From: SLAN01 sp964565375
GTDB lineage: Bacteria > Spirochaetota > Spirochaetia > DSM-27196 > SKKC01
Assembly: GCA_964565375.1 (NCBI GenBank)
Contig: CAZMEV010000015.1
Coordinates: 1-40,082 of the forward strand
Length of the DNA: 40,082 nt
Direction: 5' to 3'
Shown: positions 1-8,517 of the stretch, piece by piece
Layout of the letters: the number at the start of each line of letters is the position of its first letter
Numbering within the stretch: position 1 is the stretch's first letter
Position numbers and translations under genes: made by a program
Notes under the pieces: generated by a model
Told to the model about the DNA's origin: nothing
What the model saw: the letters and a program-made list of their open reading frames with translations, nothing else
Database searches by the model: none

Positions 1-145
1 CAAAGCCGGCGACGATGCGCAGGGTTGTTGTTTTGCCCGAACCGCTCGGCCCCAGGAGAGTCACAATCTCGTTATCCGAAACGGAGAGGGAAACATCAAG
101 CTCGAAATCCTCATAGGTTCTGCGAATCGATTGCAGGGTTATCAC
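1..145 (-). CDS. thiQ: Thiamine ABC transporter ATP-binding protein ThiQ (partial, N-terminus)
   Basis: Only the first 48 codons are present; the gene runs off the left edge. The translation holds a Walker A P-loop, GPSGSGKTTT, followed by LRIVAGF, as in ABC ATPases of the thiamine/iron/spermidine importer group. The likely start is GTG at 145, preceded by a GGGAGGG Shine-Dalgarno. That GTG overlaps the TGA of the upstream permease gene by 4 bases (GTGA), a mark of translational coupling. The protein should sit on the inner face of the membrane and power import by the ThiP homologue. ThiQ is chosen over other substrate classes because of the TPP riboswitch at the head of the operon; the fragment alone does not fix the substrate. 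Confidence 0.85.
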   Translation of the reverse strand, partial: MITLQSIRRTYEDFELDVSLSVSDNEIVTLLGPSGSGKTTTLRIVAGF

Positions 146-1788
146 AGTCCGAATCCCTCCCGCGTGAACGATGTTCGATCAATCGCGAGAAATGCGATCG
201 CAACGAGGCCTATGTACCACACACCGAGCGCGAGCGCCACGTCAAAACTCTGAAAGCCGATAAGCCGGTACATGGCAACCGGAAAGGTGACGACCGCTCC
301 GCGCCCGAGGGTAAGAACCGAGGTGAAATCGGCGAGAGAAAGGGCGAAGGCGAACGCAAAGGCGTTTATGATTCCCCGCCGCAGCACCGGAAACTCCAGG
401 GTGCGAAGCCGGAACCAGAAACCGGCGCCGAGACTCACCGCACTTTCGGTGTAGCGCGGTGGAAACGTATTTATCGTCGCCCGGAGACTGCGAAATACGA
501 GCGGAAATCCCATAATGGTCTGGGTCAGCAGAATGAGTACAACCGGCGGAACGGTTCTGCCGAAGATAACGTAGAGGCCGAGCGCATAGGTTACGCTTGA
601 GACGGCAAGCGGCATGGTCGAAAGCGTGTCGAGCCAGGGCACGCGCACTCCCCGAAGCAGTCGCGCCGCGACGAACGCACAGATGGTGGTCAGAAGCCCG
701 GCGGCGGTTGCAAGCCACAGACTTGTCGCTGCCACCTCGGTAAAGGTGGCGCGCATAATGCTGTCGAGATTCCGATCGCCGATCCGTCCGTCGAGAAGCG
801 CGGCGAACGCGTGAAGCGAGAACTCACCCCGGGAGAAGAACGAACGCGTTACGATCGAAAGCAGCGGACCGGCGAATGCAACGGCGAGCGCGATCCAGTA
901 CCCGAGACATACCGAACGCGCCGAACGCGACAGCGAGCGCCAGTCATAGACACGGATGCGCCTGTCACGGGCCGGGGCATTCGCCCGCCGTGAACTCACC
1001 CACTCGAGCACAAACACCACGAGGGCGGCGGCGACAAGCTGTATGGCGGCAAGCACACCGGCACCGCCGATATTCAGATTCACGAACATTTCCCGGTAAA
1101 TGCGCACCTCGAGGGTGGCATATCGCACACCGCCGAAGATGAGCACCACTGCGAAGCTTACGAATGAGTACAGGTAGATAATTATGGCGGCGACCGCACC
1201 GTGCGGCGCGAGAAGCGGAACGTAGAGGCGCCAGATTCTTCGAATCGGCGATTCTCCGAGACTCCGCGAGACTTCGCGAAGCCGTTCATCTATGGAGAGC
1301 CAGCCGCCGGCGAGAATCCGTAATGCAACGGCAATATTGAATATTACGTGCGCAATGATTATGCCCGCCGGTGAGTACACGGCGGTCGAACCGGTGCCGA
1401 GCAGGCGATTGAGCAGGCCCGCGCGCCCGTAGAAGCTGATTACCGCGAGAATCACGACGAGGCTGGGGAGGACGAATGGGACGAGGGTAAGACTCGAGAC
1501 AATGCGTCGCCCGGGGAAGCGGACATGCGCCAGATAGTAGGAGCCGGGAAAGGCGAGCACTACGCAAATGGCCGCAGATGCCGCCGCCTGAAGCACGCTG
1601 AAGCGAAGACTTCTCCAGGTTCCCGGGCGGGAAAGCAGTGACCGGGTCTCCGCCATCCAGCCGTCGAGACCGGACTCGAGCACTCCGGCCGACAGCACGG
1701 CTGCGGCCGGAATAAAGAGCAATGCCGCGAAGACGCCGCCGATAATCCCGGCGGCGAGGCGACGCGGACGGCGGGGAAGAGGGCTCAT
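142..1788 (-). CDS. thiP: Thiamine ABC transporter permease ThiP
   Basis: This is a 548-residue, strongly hydrophobic protein made of two fused permease halves, the layout of ThiP and of ferric-iron permeases such as FbpB/SfuB. Each half carries an EAA-type cytoplasmic loop: around residues 175-195 (LGESPIRRIWRLYVPLL) and again near residues 450-470 (LGAGFWFRLRTLEFPVL). These contact the ATPase. The ATG start overlaps the thiB stop by 4 bases (ATGA) and the stop overlaps the thiQ start by 4 bases, so the three genes form one coupled operon. Thiamine rather than iron is inferred from the riboswitch and the neighbouring binding protein. The length is close to that of E. coli ThiP (about 536). 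Confidence 0.9.
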   Translation of the reverse strand: MSPLPRRPRRLAAGIIGGVFAALLFIPAAAVLSAGVLESGLDGWMAETRSLLSRPGTWRSLRFSVLQAAASAAICVVLAFPGSYYLAHVRFPGRRIVSSLTLVPFVLPSLVVILAVISFYGRAGLLNRLLGTGSTAVYSPAGIIIAHVIFNIAVALRILAGGWLSIDERLREVSRSLGESPIRRIWRLYVPLLAPHGAVAAIIIYLYSFVSFAVVLIFGGVRYATLEVRIYREMFVNLNIGGAGVLAAIQLVAAALVVFVLEWVSSRRANAPARDRRIRVYDWRSLSRSARSVCLGYWIALAVAFAGPLLSIVTRSFFSRGEFSLHAFAALLDGRIGDRNLDSIMRATFTEVAATSLWLATAAGLLTTICAFVAARLLRGVRVPWLDTLSTMPLAVSSVTYALGLYVIFGRTVPPVVLILLTQTIMGFPLVFRSLRATINTFPPRYTESAVSLGAGFWFRLRTLEFPVLRRGIINAFAFAFALSLADFTSVLTLGRGAVVTFPVAMYRLIGFQSFDVALALGVWYIGLVAIAFLAIDRTSFTREGFGL

Positions 1789-2861
1789 CGCATTACTTCT
1801 TCCCAGTCAGCGAACCAGTCGTCGAAGTTCGCATCGACCTCTCCGGCCGGCAGGGAAACACTGCGCTGAATTCGCTCGATGTCGTCGAAGCTGTCGGGAA
1901 GCTCGACATCCGGGTGAATCGGATACATGAACTGCGACAGCGCGATTTCCTGCTGGAACGCTTCGCTTATCATGAAGTCAATAAAGCGCTCGGCGTTCAG
2001 GCGGTTTGTCGCACCCCGGGTGATGCCGGCTACTTCGACCTGCAGATATCCGCCGCCGTCAATGAGCACCGCCTCATAGCGGTCCTCATCTTCGAACTCG
2101 CGGTGAAATGCCGGGCTCAGTTCGTAGCTTACGACAAACGGCGCCTCGCCTTCGGTGTAAAGACCGTAGCCTTCAGACCAACCGCCGGCTACGGTGAGCA
2201 CATTCGGCTCGAGCTCACGCCAGAAATCGAGATACCCGTCTTCGCCGAACTCGGCAATCGTGAAGAGCAGGAAATTGCGCCCCGGCGAGCTCGTTCCGGG
2301 ATTCAGCATGATAATGGAGTCGCGGTAGTCCTCGGACAACAGATCGTCCCAGGTTTCGGGAACTTCATCGACGGCTTCGGTATCGACGTTCAGGGTAATG
2401 TAGCCCCAGTCGTAGGGAACCGCGTGAAAGGAATCGTCGACAATGAGCTGATCGTCGACTACCTGCAGATTCTGCGGCTCGTAGGCTTCGAGCACGCCGT
2501 CTTCAATGCCTCTCGGCACATCGCTCGAGTCGAGACCGAGCAGAACATCAGCCTCCGGATCTTCCCGCTCGAGAAAGCCCTGAGTATACACGGTTCCCGC
2601 GTCTGCGAAGCGCTCGAACGTAACATCGACGCCGTACTCCTCGGCGAAGTACTCGACGGTAATATCCTCGAGGACGCTCGGAAGCGAGTCGTAGGTGTAG
2701 ATGAGAAGCTCGTCGGTTTCACCACGACGGTCCTCGACCGGTTCGACGTCCGTTTCGCCGACACCGGCGGCTGGAAGCATCGCGGGAATGAAAACGAATG
2801 CGACAGCTGCCGCACCAGTCGTTACGGCTCTGACAAGGCCGTTTGAAAGAAAACGTGACAT
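1785..2861 (-). CDS. thiB: Thiamine ABC transporter periplasmic binding protein ThiB
   Basis: The protein has 358 residues. An N-terminal signal peptide (residues 1-32, hydrophobic stretch AVAFVFIPAMLPAAG) is followed by an acidic linker and a periplasmic binding fold. ThiB-like motifs are LLIYTYDSLPS at the start of the mature domain, VPYDWGYITLNVD in the middle, MLNPGTSSPGRNFLL, and VVSYELSPAFH with GGYLQVEVAG near the end. It should capture thiamine, and perhaps its phosphates, and deliver it to ThiP. The ATG at 2861 has a strong AGGAGGG ribosome site 6 bases upstream. The gene is the first of the operon and is preceded by a TPP riboswitch, which supports the substrate. The mature protein is rich in Asp/Glu, as are other exported proteins in this window. 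Confidence 0.9.
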   Translation of the reverse strand: MSRFLSNGLVRAVTTGAAAVAFVFIPAMLPAAGVGETDVEPVEDRRGETDELLIYTYDSLPSVLEDITVEYFAEEYGVDVTFERFADAGTVYTQGFLEREDPEADVLLGLDSSDVPRGIEDGVLEAYEPQNLQVVDDQLIVDDSFHAVPYDWGYITLNVDTEAVDEVPETWDDLLSEDYRDSIIMLNPGTSSPGRNFLLFTIAEFGEDGYLDFWRELEPNVLTVAGGWSEGYGLYTEGEAPFVVSYELSPAFHREFEDEDRYEAVLIDGGGYLQVEVAGITRGATNRLNAERFIDFMISEAFQQEIALSQFMYPIHPDVELPDSFDDIERIQRSVSLPAGEVDANFDDWFADWEEVMR

Positions 2862-3012
2862 GGAAATCCCTCCTGCACAGTTGTCTGTGCGCGGGACGCA
2901 CCGTGTCGAATCGTCGATCGCGGCTCGCCCCGGGGAGTGCTTCCGCTGTCATACCGTTTGCTTTGAAACCCTGGATTGCGAAGATGGCAGGACGTTCGAC
3001 GCCCTGCGCCGA
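2862..3012 (-). promoter_or_regulatory. thiB leader: candidate riboswitch expression platform
   Basis: This is the leader between the TPP aptamer and the thiB start. Directly after the aptamer lies an 8-bp stem with a 5-base loop (2987-3007, GCAGGGCG/CGUCCUGC with one G-U pair). A second hairpin at 2875-2890 (GCACAG, loop ACAA, CUGUGC) ends just before the AGGAGGG ribosome site at 2868-2873. Neither stem is followed by a U-run, so control by ribosome access is more likely than an intrinsic terminator. The pairing partners in the thiamine-bound state were not worked out. Confidence 0.5.
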
Positions 3013-3110
3013 CCGACATTACCTCCGCCGGAATTACCCGGATCAGGTTCAAAGGGTATGATCTCAGCCGGTTCGCGTCGTTGGATTTCGAACCAGCACC
3101 CCCATGTTTC
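3013..3110 (-). promoter_or_regulatory. TPP (thi-box) riboswitch
   Basis: Read on the minus strand, this stretch carries the conserved TPP aptamer blocks in order: GGGGGUGC at about 3103-3096, CUGAGAU at 3066-3060, ACCCUUUGAACCUGAUC at about 3057-3040, and the closing block CCGGCGGAGGUAAUGU at about 3031-3016. The flanks ACAU (3108-3105) and AUGU (3019-3016) pair to form the base of P1. In this class TPP binds between the CUGAGA and GGAGG regions. The element lies directly upstream of thiB and should turn the importer down when TPP is plentiful. Confidence 0.95.
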
Positions 3111-3121
3111 TGTTACCTTTA

Positions 3122-3151
3122 AAGATACCCGGCAGCAAACCGGCGCGTCAA
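3122..3151 (-). promoter_or_regulatory. Promoter of the thiBPQ operon
   Basis: On the minus strand there is a -35 box TTGACG (3151-3146), an 18-bp spacer, and a -10 box TATCTT (3127-3122). Transcription would begin near 3115, a few bases before the TPP aptamer, which is the expected placement. Confidence 0.6.
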
Positions 3152-3175
3152 TGTCATAGTTATGAGAGACACAGG

Positions 3176-3264
3176 ATCGGGTCCATGCATGTCCGGGTTT
3201 GCCTTAGTACCGGCCTCGCCAGGCGGTCAGGAGGGTATCGGGTCCATGCACGTCCGGATTTGCC
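3176..3264. repeat. Pair of 28-bp direct repeats at the divergent thiB/fapA-like promoter region
   Basis: Two copies of a 28-base sequence that begins ATCGGGTCCATGCA lie at 3176-3203 and 3237-3264. They match at 26 of 28 positions (T/C and G/A differences), and their starts are 61 bp apart. The second copy runs into the probable -35 box of the downstream plus-strand gene. They look like paired binding sites for a regulator, which cannot be named from the sequence. Confidence 0.6.
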
Positions 3265-3289
3265 CGGTGTGGTTGTCACCCCCTATACT
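3260..3289 (+). promoter_or_regulatory. Probable promoter of the FapA-like gene
   Basis: A -35-like TTGCCC (3260-3265) is separated by 18 bp from a good -10 TATACT (3284-3289). The gene starts about 55 bases downstream. The -35 overlaps the end of the second 28-bp repeat, so a protein bound there would affect polymerase. Confidence 0.45.
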
Positions 3290-3343
3290 CAAAGGGTGAA
3301 GTGAAGTTCAGTGGGGGCGTTTTTCGTCCGGGGGCGGATTCGC

Positions 3344-4918
3344 ATGAATCGGGAAGAAATCGAGCGAGCGATCCGCGAGAGTGAATCGTTACTCGAGAGT
3401 GTAGAAAAAACAACACCGTTCTCGGATGCGCCGTCGAACCGACAAGGCAAGGCGTCTGAGAAGCGCCGGGAGGGACCACCTGATGCGCCGGAGGGACCAC
3501 CATCCCGAATGAAGAGCCCGCCATCCGGAACGTTCGAACCGGAACCGCCGGCCCAGCCGGGATTCGTGTCACTTGAGCTCTCCGACGACGAAATGCTTGT
3601 AACCGGCCACTTCTATCCACCCGAGCCGCGTAATGGTGATCCTGTTAACGTGGACCAGGTTGCAGACCAGCTCGAAGAGCTCGGCGTTACTTTCGGAGTG
3701 GAGTGGGAGAATATCCGGGATGCAATCTGGCGGTGCAATACCGAAGGCCGTGAAATCCTCGGAGTGCCGGTCGCCCGTGGCCGCGAACCTGAGGATACTG
3801 TTGAAGCGCACATAGGCCTTCGCAAAGAACTCATTCGCCAGGCGAAACGCAACCGGACCCCACGGGAGCGGGACGGGCAGATCGACTATCGGTCGGTGAC
3901 GCCGTTTCTTATTCTGAACAAAGGGACTGTCCTTGCACGTGATATCCCGCGTCGTGAAGGCATTCCGGGAAGCACTGTACTCGGAGAAGAACGGGCATGC
4001 TCAACTCGCACACCGCCCGTTATGAAGCCGGGAGAAAACATCAGCCGCCGGGGTCGGTATTACGTAGCCGCCGTCGACGGGCGCTTCGTTTGGGACAAGG
4101 AACAGTTCGACGTCCACGAGGTACTCGAGATCACCGGCGAGGTCGATTACAGCACCGGCCATATAGATTTTCCGGGTGATGTGATTCTGCATAAAGGAGT
4201 GAAAGACCGATTCATTGTTCGAGCGGGCGGCTCGATTTTCTGCAAGGAAACGCTGGACGCTACAAGCGTTGAGTGTGCGGGTGATTTAATTGCAAATCGT
4301 GGAATAATCGGACGGGACGAGGCGACTATTCATGTCGGGGGCAAGGTGGAAACACGCTATATCGAAAATTGCCAACTGACGGCGAATGGAAGCGTTCATG
4401 CATTGGTCGGCATAATTCACTCGACGATTCGTACAACCGGTAAGGTGGAAACCGGGCGCGACGGGAAAATCGTCGGCGGAAACATGGTAGCGCTCGAGGG
4501 TGTCAGCGCCCATGAGACCGGCTCGGAGATGGGAACGTATACCGAGATTGTATGCGGCATCGACTTTCATACGGCCGACAGACTTGAATGGATGAATGAC
4601 AAGTCTACCGATATAGCCTTCAAACTGGAGCAGCTTCGCTCCGGGCGCATGAAAACGAGCTCGGATGATGAATACGCTGCTACTGAGCAGAAACTGAGTG
4701 AGCTTCTCGAACGATTACAGGAAAGTGCACAAGAGCTTCTCGCAGGCCTCGACCGCAACGAAGAAGCAACGATTACGGTTACGGGTACAATGCATCCGGG
4801 CACCTTTCTCGAGATATGCCATGTCGGCCGGAAGGTAACCGAACCGCAAACCCGCGTATGCGTATCGCTCAACAAATGGCAGGGAATTCTCGCCTTAAAC
4901 CCTACCGAAGTGCATTGA
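3344..4918 (+). CDS. FapA/DUF342 family protein
   Basis: The protein has 524 residues. It starts with about 75 polar, probably disordered residues. A FapA N-terminal domain follows (LSDDEMLVTGHFYPPEPRNG, then DQVADQLEELGVTFGVEW), and then a long beta-rich repeat region with many Gly/Val turns such as GDVILHKGVKDRF, AGGSIFCKETLD and GKVETRYIENC. The tail after residue about 430 is charged and probably coiled coil. DUF342/FapA proteins have been linked to flagellar assembly and polar localisation in other bacteria, and spirochaetes often encode several. No enzymatic motif is seen. ATG 3344 is preferred; an in-frame GTG at 3311 would add 11 residues, and neither has a strong ribosome site. It is monocistronic or co-transcribed with the kinase 71 bp downstream. 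Confidence 0.8.
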   Translation: MNREEIERAIRESESLLESVEKTTPFSDAPSNRQGKASEKRREGPPDAPEGPPSRMKSPPSGTFEPEPPAQPGFVSLELSDDEMLVTGHFYPPEPRNGDPVNVDQVADQLEELGVTFGVEWENIRDAIWRCNTEGREILGVPVARGREPEDTVEAHIGLRKELIRQAKRNRTPRERDGQIDYRSVTPFLILNKGTVLARDIPRREGIPGSTVLGEERACSTRTPPVMKPGENISRRGRYYVAAVDGRFVWDKEQFDVHEVLEITGEVDYSTGHIDFPGDVILHKGVKDRFIVRAGGSIFCKETLDATSVECAGDLIANRGIIGRDEATIHVGGKVETRYIENCQLTANGSVHALVGIIHSTIRTTGKVETGRDGKIVGGNMVALEGVSAHETGSEMGTYTEIVCGIDFHTADRLEWMNDKSTDIAFKLEQLRSGRMKTSSDDEYAATEQKLSELLERLQESAQELLAGLDRNEEATITVTGTMHPGTFLEICHVGRKVTEPQTRVCVSLNKWQGILALNPTEVH

Positions 4919-4971
4919 CACCGTCCTGAATATAATAGACAGAGGGTCGGAGCCGGCGTTACAATCTCGCC

Positions 4972-4986
4972 ATTGGAGAATCCAAT
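4972..4986 (+). promoter_or_regulatory. Small hairpin holding the ribosome site of the sensor kinase
   Basis: The sequence ATTGGA-GAA-TCCAAT is a perfect 6-bp inverted repeat with a 3-base loop. It contains the only Shine-Dalgarno-like GGAG ahead of the GTG at 4990. If it folds, translation of the kinase would be damped. The short loop makes this marginal. Confidence 0.35.
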
Positions 4987-4989
4987 CCC

Positions 4990-7900
4990 GTGAAAGATTC
5001 CAGTATCTCTATACGAGTGAAACTTCGGGCACATACGATGCTCTTTGGATTTCTCGCTTTCCTGTTTTTCTTCAGTGCTGCGAATACGCCTGCGCAGCAC
5101 AGCGCATTGCCAGATCCGGACACCGCTGTGTTCCACCAGCTGCATACGCGCGACGGTCTTACGAATGCGTCGGTATCATCAGTCTTTCAGGACGACTACG
5201 GGTTCATGTGGCTTGGAACCCAGGCGGGCCTGCAACGCTACGACGGCAGTCACATGCGGCTGTATACAAACGAGCCGTTTGCCGACAACCAGCTTTCGCA
5301 CCACCTCATTCAGACACTCTATTACGAGGGCGAAGACACTATATGGGTGGGAACCTACGGTGGGCTTAACCGGCTCGACAGTGGAACCGGCCGCTTTGAC
5401 TCGTTTGAAAGTGACGGAGATGATCCTGAAACCCTGGATAACAACGTTGTAGTCAGTATCGCGCGAGACAGCGATGATACGCTCTGGGTCGGCACTCTCG
5501 AGGGGCTGAATCGCATGGATGACGAAGAGGCCGGCACGTTCACCCGGTTCGCCGGGCGAATCGACAGCGCGGTCCGTTCGCTCTTTCTTGACTCACAGGG
5601 TGCGTTCTGGGTCGGAACCATAGAAGGGTTGTACCACCTTGCGCATGATGATGATGACGATGTCGTGTTCGAACCGGCCGGCGAAGAGCTTCCGTCCCAG
5701 GCCGTTATGGATATTGCCGAAGACGCCGACGGGAACATCTGGGTGGGTACCTGGGACGGCGGGGTAACGAAACTGACCCCCGGGGGAGCGATAATCGAAC
5801 ACCATACGCTGGAAGACAACCGCATCTACCAGCTGCTGGTGACATCCTCGGGGACGATATACGCGGCGACCTGGGGTGGAGGGCTCGCCGCGATAGACCC
5901 CGAAACCGGCGATACGGTGACTTTCGTTGCCGACGACAACGACAGATTCAGCCTCGCTCACGATGTAGTCTATTCACTTTATGAGGATAATGCCGGACAG
6001 ATATGGGCAGGTACCAACGGGAACGGCATAAGCATTCTTGATCCCGCGCGTCGCGACCACAGGCTTGTGCATCCCAACCTTCCATTCGAGCAGCGTCTGC
6101 CGCAGGGACAGGTACAGAGCCTTTTCTACGATGAGAAGGCCGACGTTCTCTACGCAGGCATTCAGCAACAGGGACTGGCCGCGCGAAACGCGAGCGACGG
6201 AACCGTCACACGATGGAGTCACGATCCGGACGATCCGGAGAGCCTCGGCGATGACCAGGTCAACACCATTACGCGCCACGACGGAGACCTGCTTCTCGGC
6301 ACGAACCGGGGTATCGACCAATTCGATCCCGCTACAGAGACATTCACTCCGATATGGGAGACGCTCGCCGGCGATTCGGGAATCGCCGATCCCATCGTGT
6401 ACGCGCTGCTTGAAAGCAGCGACGGCACGTTGTGGATCGGAACGTACGAACATGGCGTGCTGCGGCGAACGCCGGGGGGAACGGTGCACCACTACCCCCA
6501 TGTGACCGGCGATTCCGAAAGCCTCAGCGATAATCTGGTCTACGAAATCTACGAAGATGCATACGGAACCGTCTGGGTGGGGACAAACCGGGGAGTCAAC
6601 CGTTACGACGCCGATATTGACGGATTTCACCAGTATCTATACGACCCCGGGAATCCTGAAGGCATCAGTCATAATTCCATTATTCACGCATTCGAGGATT
6701 CCAACGACAGACTGTGGTTCGCCACCCGCGGCGGCGGCCTCATGCGCTATGAGCGGGACACCGAGACATGGAGCCACCTGACGATGGACGATGGCCTGAG
6801 CACAAACCATGTCCGTGCCGCCGGAGAGGCGGCCCCCGGAGTCCTGTACGCGGCGCATGCCGCCGGACTGGACCGGATCGACCTGGAGACGATGTCGGTC
6901 ACTCCGCTTACAGCGGATCACGGCGTGTTCGGTGAGGAAATCTCAAGTGCGAGAACGCGGCTGGCCGATGGCTCGCTTCTTTTCTCAGGGTTTTCAGTGA
7001 TAACACGAGTGGTCGACAGGCGGGACATTGAGCAGAACGCGGTTGCGGCACCGGTGCAGATTACCGGCATTTCGGTAATGAACCGGCAATGGGATAGCGA
7101 CAGACAACCTCACCTGGTCGAACATATCGAACTCTCTCATGAAGAGAATATCCTCGGATTCGAGTTTGCTCTACTTGATTTCACGGTCGAGCGTTCCCAC
7201 TGCTACGAGTACCGGCTTGCAGGGCTCGACGACACATGGACTCAGTGCTCTCCTTCGCGCGAGGCCGGCTTCACCAATCTCCCGCCGGGTGAGTTCACCT
7301 TCGAGGTGCGGGCGTTAGATAAAAGAACTGGACACATCTCCGAGGTTGCGCAGGTAGCGGTGACAGTCGTGCCACCATTCTGGCGAACTCCATGGTTCAT
7401 GACCGCAGCAGGTATTCTGGCGGTACTGCTTGCCTGGTTCGTCCTTCATGTGCGTACACGGTTACTCACGCGACGGGCGGAGCAGCTGCAGCAGCTGGTC
7501 GATGAGCGCACAGACGAGCTGTCACGCGCAATCGAAGAGCTGAACCTGAACAATGCCACCAAAGACCGGTTCTTTTCTCTCATATCGCACGACCTTCGAG
7601 GCCCGATAACCGGAATGCACAACCTGACACGAAGGGTTTACGAGCATTTCGACACGTACGACCGCGACTACCTCTACGAGGTAACAGGGGCTATTGTTGA
7701 AACCTCGCAGGGACTCGAGGGTATGCTTTCCAATCTGCTTGAGTGGGCACGACTTCAGCGCAATGACGTCGCACTGGACCCGGCACCCGTTCCCGCGGGT
7801 GAACTTCTGGAGACCGTTGCAGGCTCGTACCGCGGGGCGGCGCTGGCAAAGAACATAACGATCGAAACCACCTGCAGCGACGATATCGCGGTGCTTGCCG

Positions 7901-8259
7901 ATATCTACCGCCTGCGAACCGTGCTCGAAAACCTTATGAGCAACGCCGTGAAGTTCACCCGCCAGGGCGGGCGAATAACCCTCGGCTGCGAATCATTGAC
8001 CGACGATCCCGACATGGTGCGACTGTTTGTTACCGATACAGGCGTCGGTATTCCACCCGAACGTAACGAGGATCTGTTTTCCGTGGAAACGGTGACCCGC
8101 TCACAGGGAACCGCCGGAGAACGCGGCAGCGGCCTTGGATTGACTGTATCAAAAGAAATTGTGGACCGGCTCGGTGGACGTATGGATATTCAGAGCGCGG
8201 TGAACGAAGGCACCACCGTATCGGTCACGCTGCCGGTCTCTCACGAATCTCCGTACTGA
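4990..8259 (+). CDS. Two-component-propeller sensor histidine kinase (Reg_prop / Y_Y_Y / HisKA / HATPase_c)
   Basis: The protein has 1089 residues. A signal sequence (about residues 17-36, MLFGFLAFLFFFSAA) leads into a periplasmic part of Reg_prop beta-propeller repeats, recognisable by recurring units such as LWVGTLEGLNRMD, IWVGTWDGGVTKL, VWVGTNRGVNRYD and LWFATRGGGL. A Y_Y_Y domain (about residues 690-795) and one membrane span (about 803-825) follow. The cytoplasmic kinase has the H-box FSLISHDLRGPI with phospho-acceptor His867, the N-box NLMSNAVKFT, and G-boxes DTGVGIP and GSGLGLTVSKEI. It ends after the ATPase domain, with no receiver or AraC domain, unlike the hybrid sensors of Bacteroidetes. 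The family often senses poly- or oligosaccharides. The GTG 4990 start is supported by GGAG; ATG 5038 is an alternative. No response regulator lies nearby. Confidence 0.93.
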   Translation: MKDSSISIRVKLRAHTMLFGFLAFLFFFSAANTPAQHSALPDPDTAVFHQLHTRDGLTNASVSSVFQDDYGFMWLGTQAGLQRYDGSHMRLYTNEPFADNQLSHHLIQTLYYEGEDTIWVGTYGGLNRLDSGTGRFDSFESDGDDPETLDNNVVVSIARDSDDTLWVGTLEGLNRMDDEEAGTFTRFAGRIDSAVRSLFLDSQGAFWVGTIEGLYHLAHDDDDDVVFEPAGEELPSQAVMDIAEDADGNIWVGTWDGGVTKLTPGGAIIEHHTLEDNRIYQLLVTSSGTIYAATWGGGLAAIDPETGDTVTFVADDNDRFSLAHDVVYSLYEDNAGQIWAGTNGNGISILDPARRDHRLVHPNLPFEQRLPQGQVQSLFYDEKADVLYAGIQQQGLAARNASDGTVTRWSHDPDDPESLGDDQVNTITRHDGDLLLGTNRGIDQFDPATETFTPIWETLAGDSGIADPIVYALLESSDGTLWIGTYEHGVLRRTPGGTVHHYPHVTGDSESLSDNLVYEIYEDAYGTVWVGTNRGVNRYDADIDGFHQYLYDPGNPEGISHNSIIHAFEDSNDRLWFATRGGGLMRYERDTETWSHLTMDDGLSTNHVRAAGEAAPGVLYAAHAAGLDRIDLETMSVTPLTADHGVFGEEISSARTRLADGSLLFSGFSVITRVVDRRDIEQNAVAAPVQITGISVMNRQWDSDRQPHLVEHIELSHEENILGFEFALLDFTVERSHCYEYRLAGLDDTWTQCSPSREAGFTNLPPGEFTFEVRALDKRTGHISEVAQVAVTVVPPFWRTPWFMTAAGILAVLLAWFVLHVRTRLLTRRAEQLQQLVDERTDELSRAIEELNLNNATKDRFFSLISHDLRGPITGMHNLTRRVYEHFDTYDRDYLYEVTGAIVETSQGLEGMLSNLLEWARLQRNDVALDPAPVPAGELLETVAGSYRGAALAKNITIETTCSDDIAVLADIYRLRTVLENLMSNAVKFTRQGGRITLGCESLTDDPDMVRLFVTDTGVGIPPERNEDLFSVETVTRSQGTAGERGSGLGLTVSKEIVDRLGGRMDIQSAVNEGTTVSVTLPVSHESPY

Positions 8260-8304
8260 GCCGGATCTCCTCGGAGCCTGGTTCAGCCCGCGCCGCTTCT
8301 ATGC

Positions 8305-8404
8305 NNNNNNNNNNNNNNNNNNNNNNNNNNNNNNNNNNNNNNNNNNNNNNNNNNNNNNNNNNNNNNNNNNNNNNNNNNNNNNNNNNNNNNNNNNNNNNNN
8401 NNNN
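8305..8404. other. Assembly gap (100 N)
   Basis: Exactly 100 unknown bases, the usual length of a scaffold gap of unknown size. The base run just left of the gap (TTCTATGC) resembles the end of the 37-bp repeat unit (GCTCATGC) on its right, so the gap probably lies within the repeat array. Confidence 0.98.
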
Positions 8405-8517
8405 GGCCGGGCCACCGCCGGCACGCGTTTTTTGCTCATGCGGCCGGGCCACCGCCGGCACGCGTTTTTTGCTCATGCGGCCGGGCCACCGCCGGCCGTT
8501 GCATTTCACGCTTACGC
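8405..8517. repeat. 37-bp tandem repeat array at the assembly gap
   Basis: Two identical 37-bp units (8405-8441 and 8442-8478) begin GGCCGGGCCACCGCCGGC and contain a T6 run near the end. A third, diverged unit spans 8479-8517, and a further degraded start (GGCCCGGGCACCGCCGGC) begins at 8518 inside the neighbouring gene. On the plus strand each perfect unit can form a GCCGG/CCGGC stem followed 5 bases later by TTTTTT, so the array may act as serial terminators for the kinase gene. The units are directly adjacent with no spacers, so this is not a CRISPR. Confidence 0.85.

Noticed and set aside
1914..2846. 310-codon open frame on the plus strand opposite thiB
   Set aside because: It is an antisense shadow of a clear ThiB gene. 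The translation has no recognisable domain and no ribosome site; long antisense frames are expected in GC-rich DNA.
4915..4936. Perfect TTGACA (4915-4920) and TATAAT (4931-4936) ahead of the sensor kinase
   Set aside because: The spacer is only 10 bp, too short for sigma70 polymerase. The TTGACA also overlaps the end of the preceding coding region, so it is not called a promoter, though the TATAAT alone may function.
8405..8517. Possible CRISPR array at the 37-bp repeats
   Set aside because: The units are directly contiguous with no unique spacers, and no cas gene is nearby.
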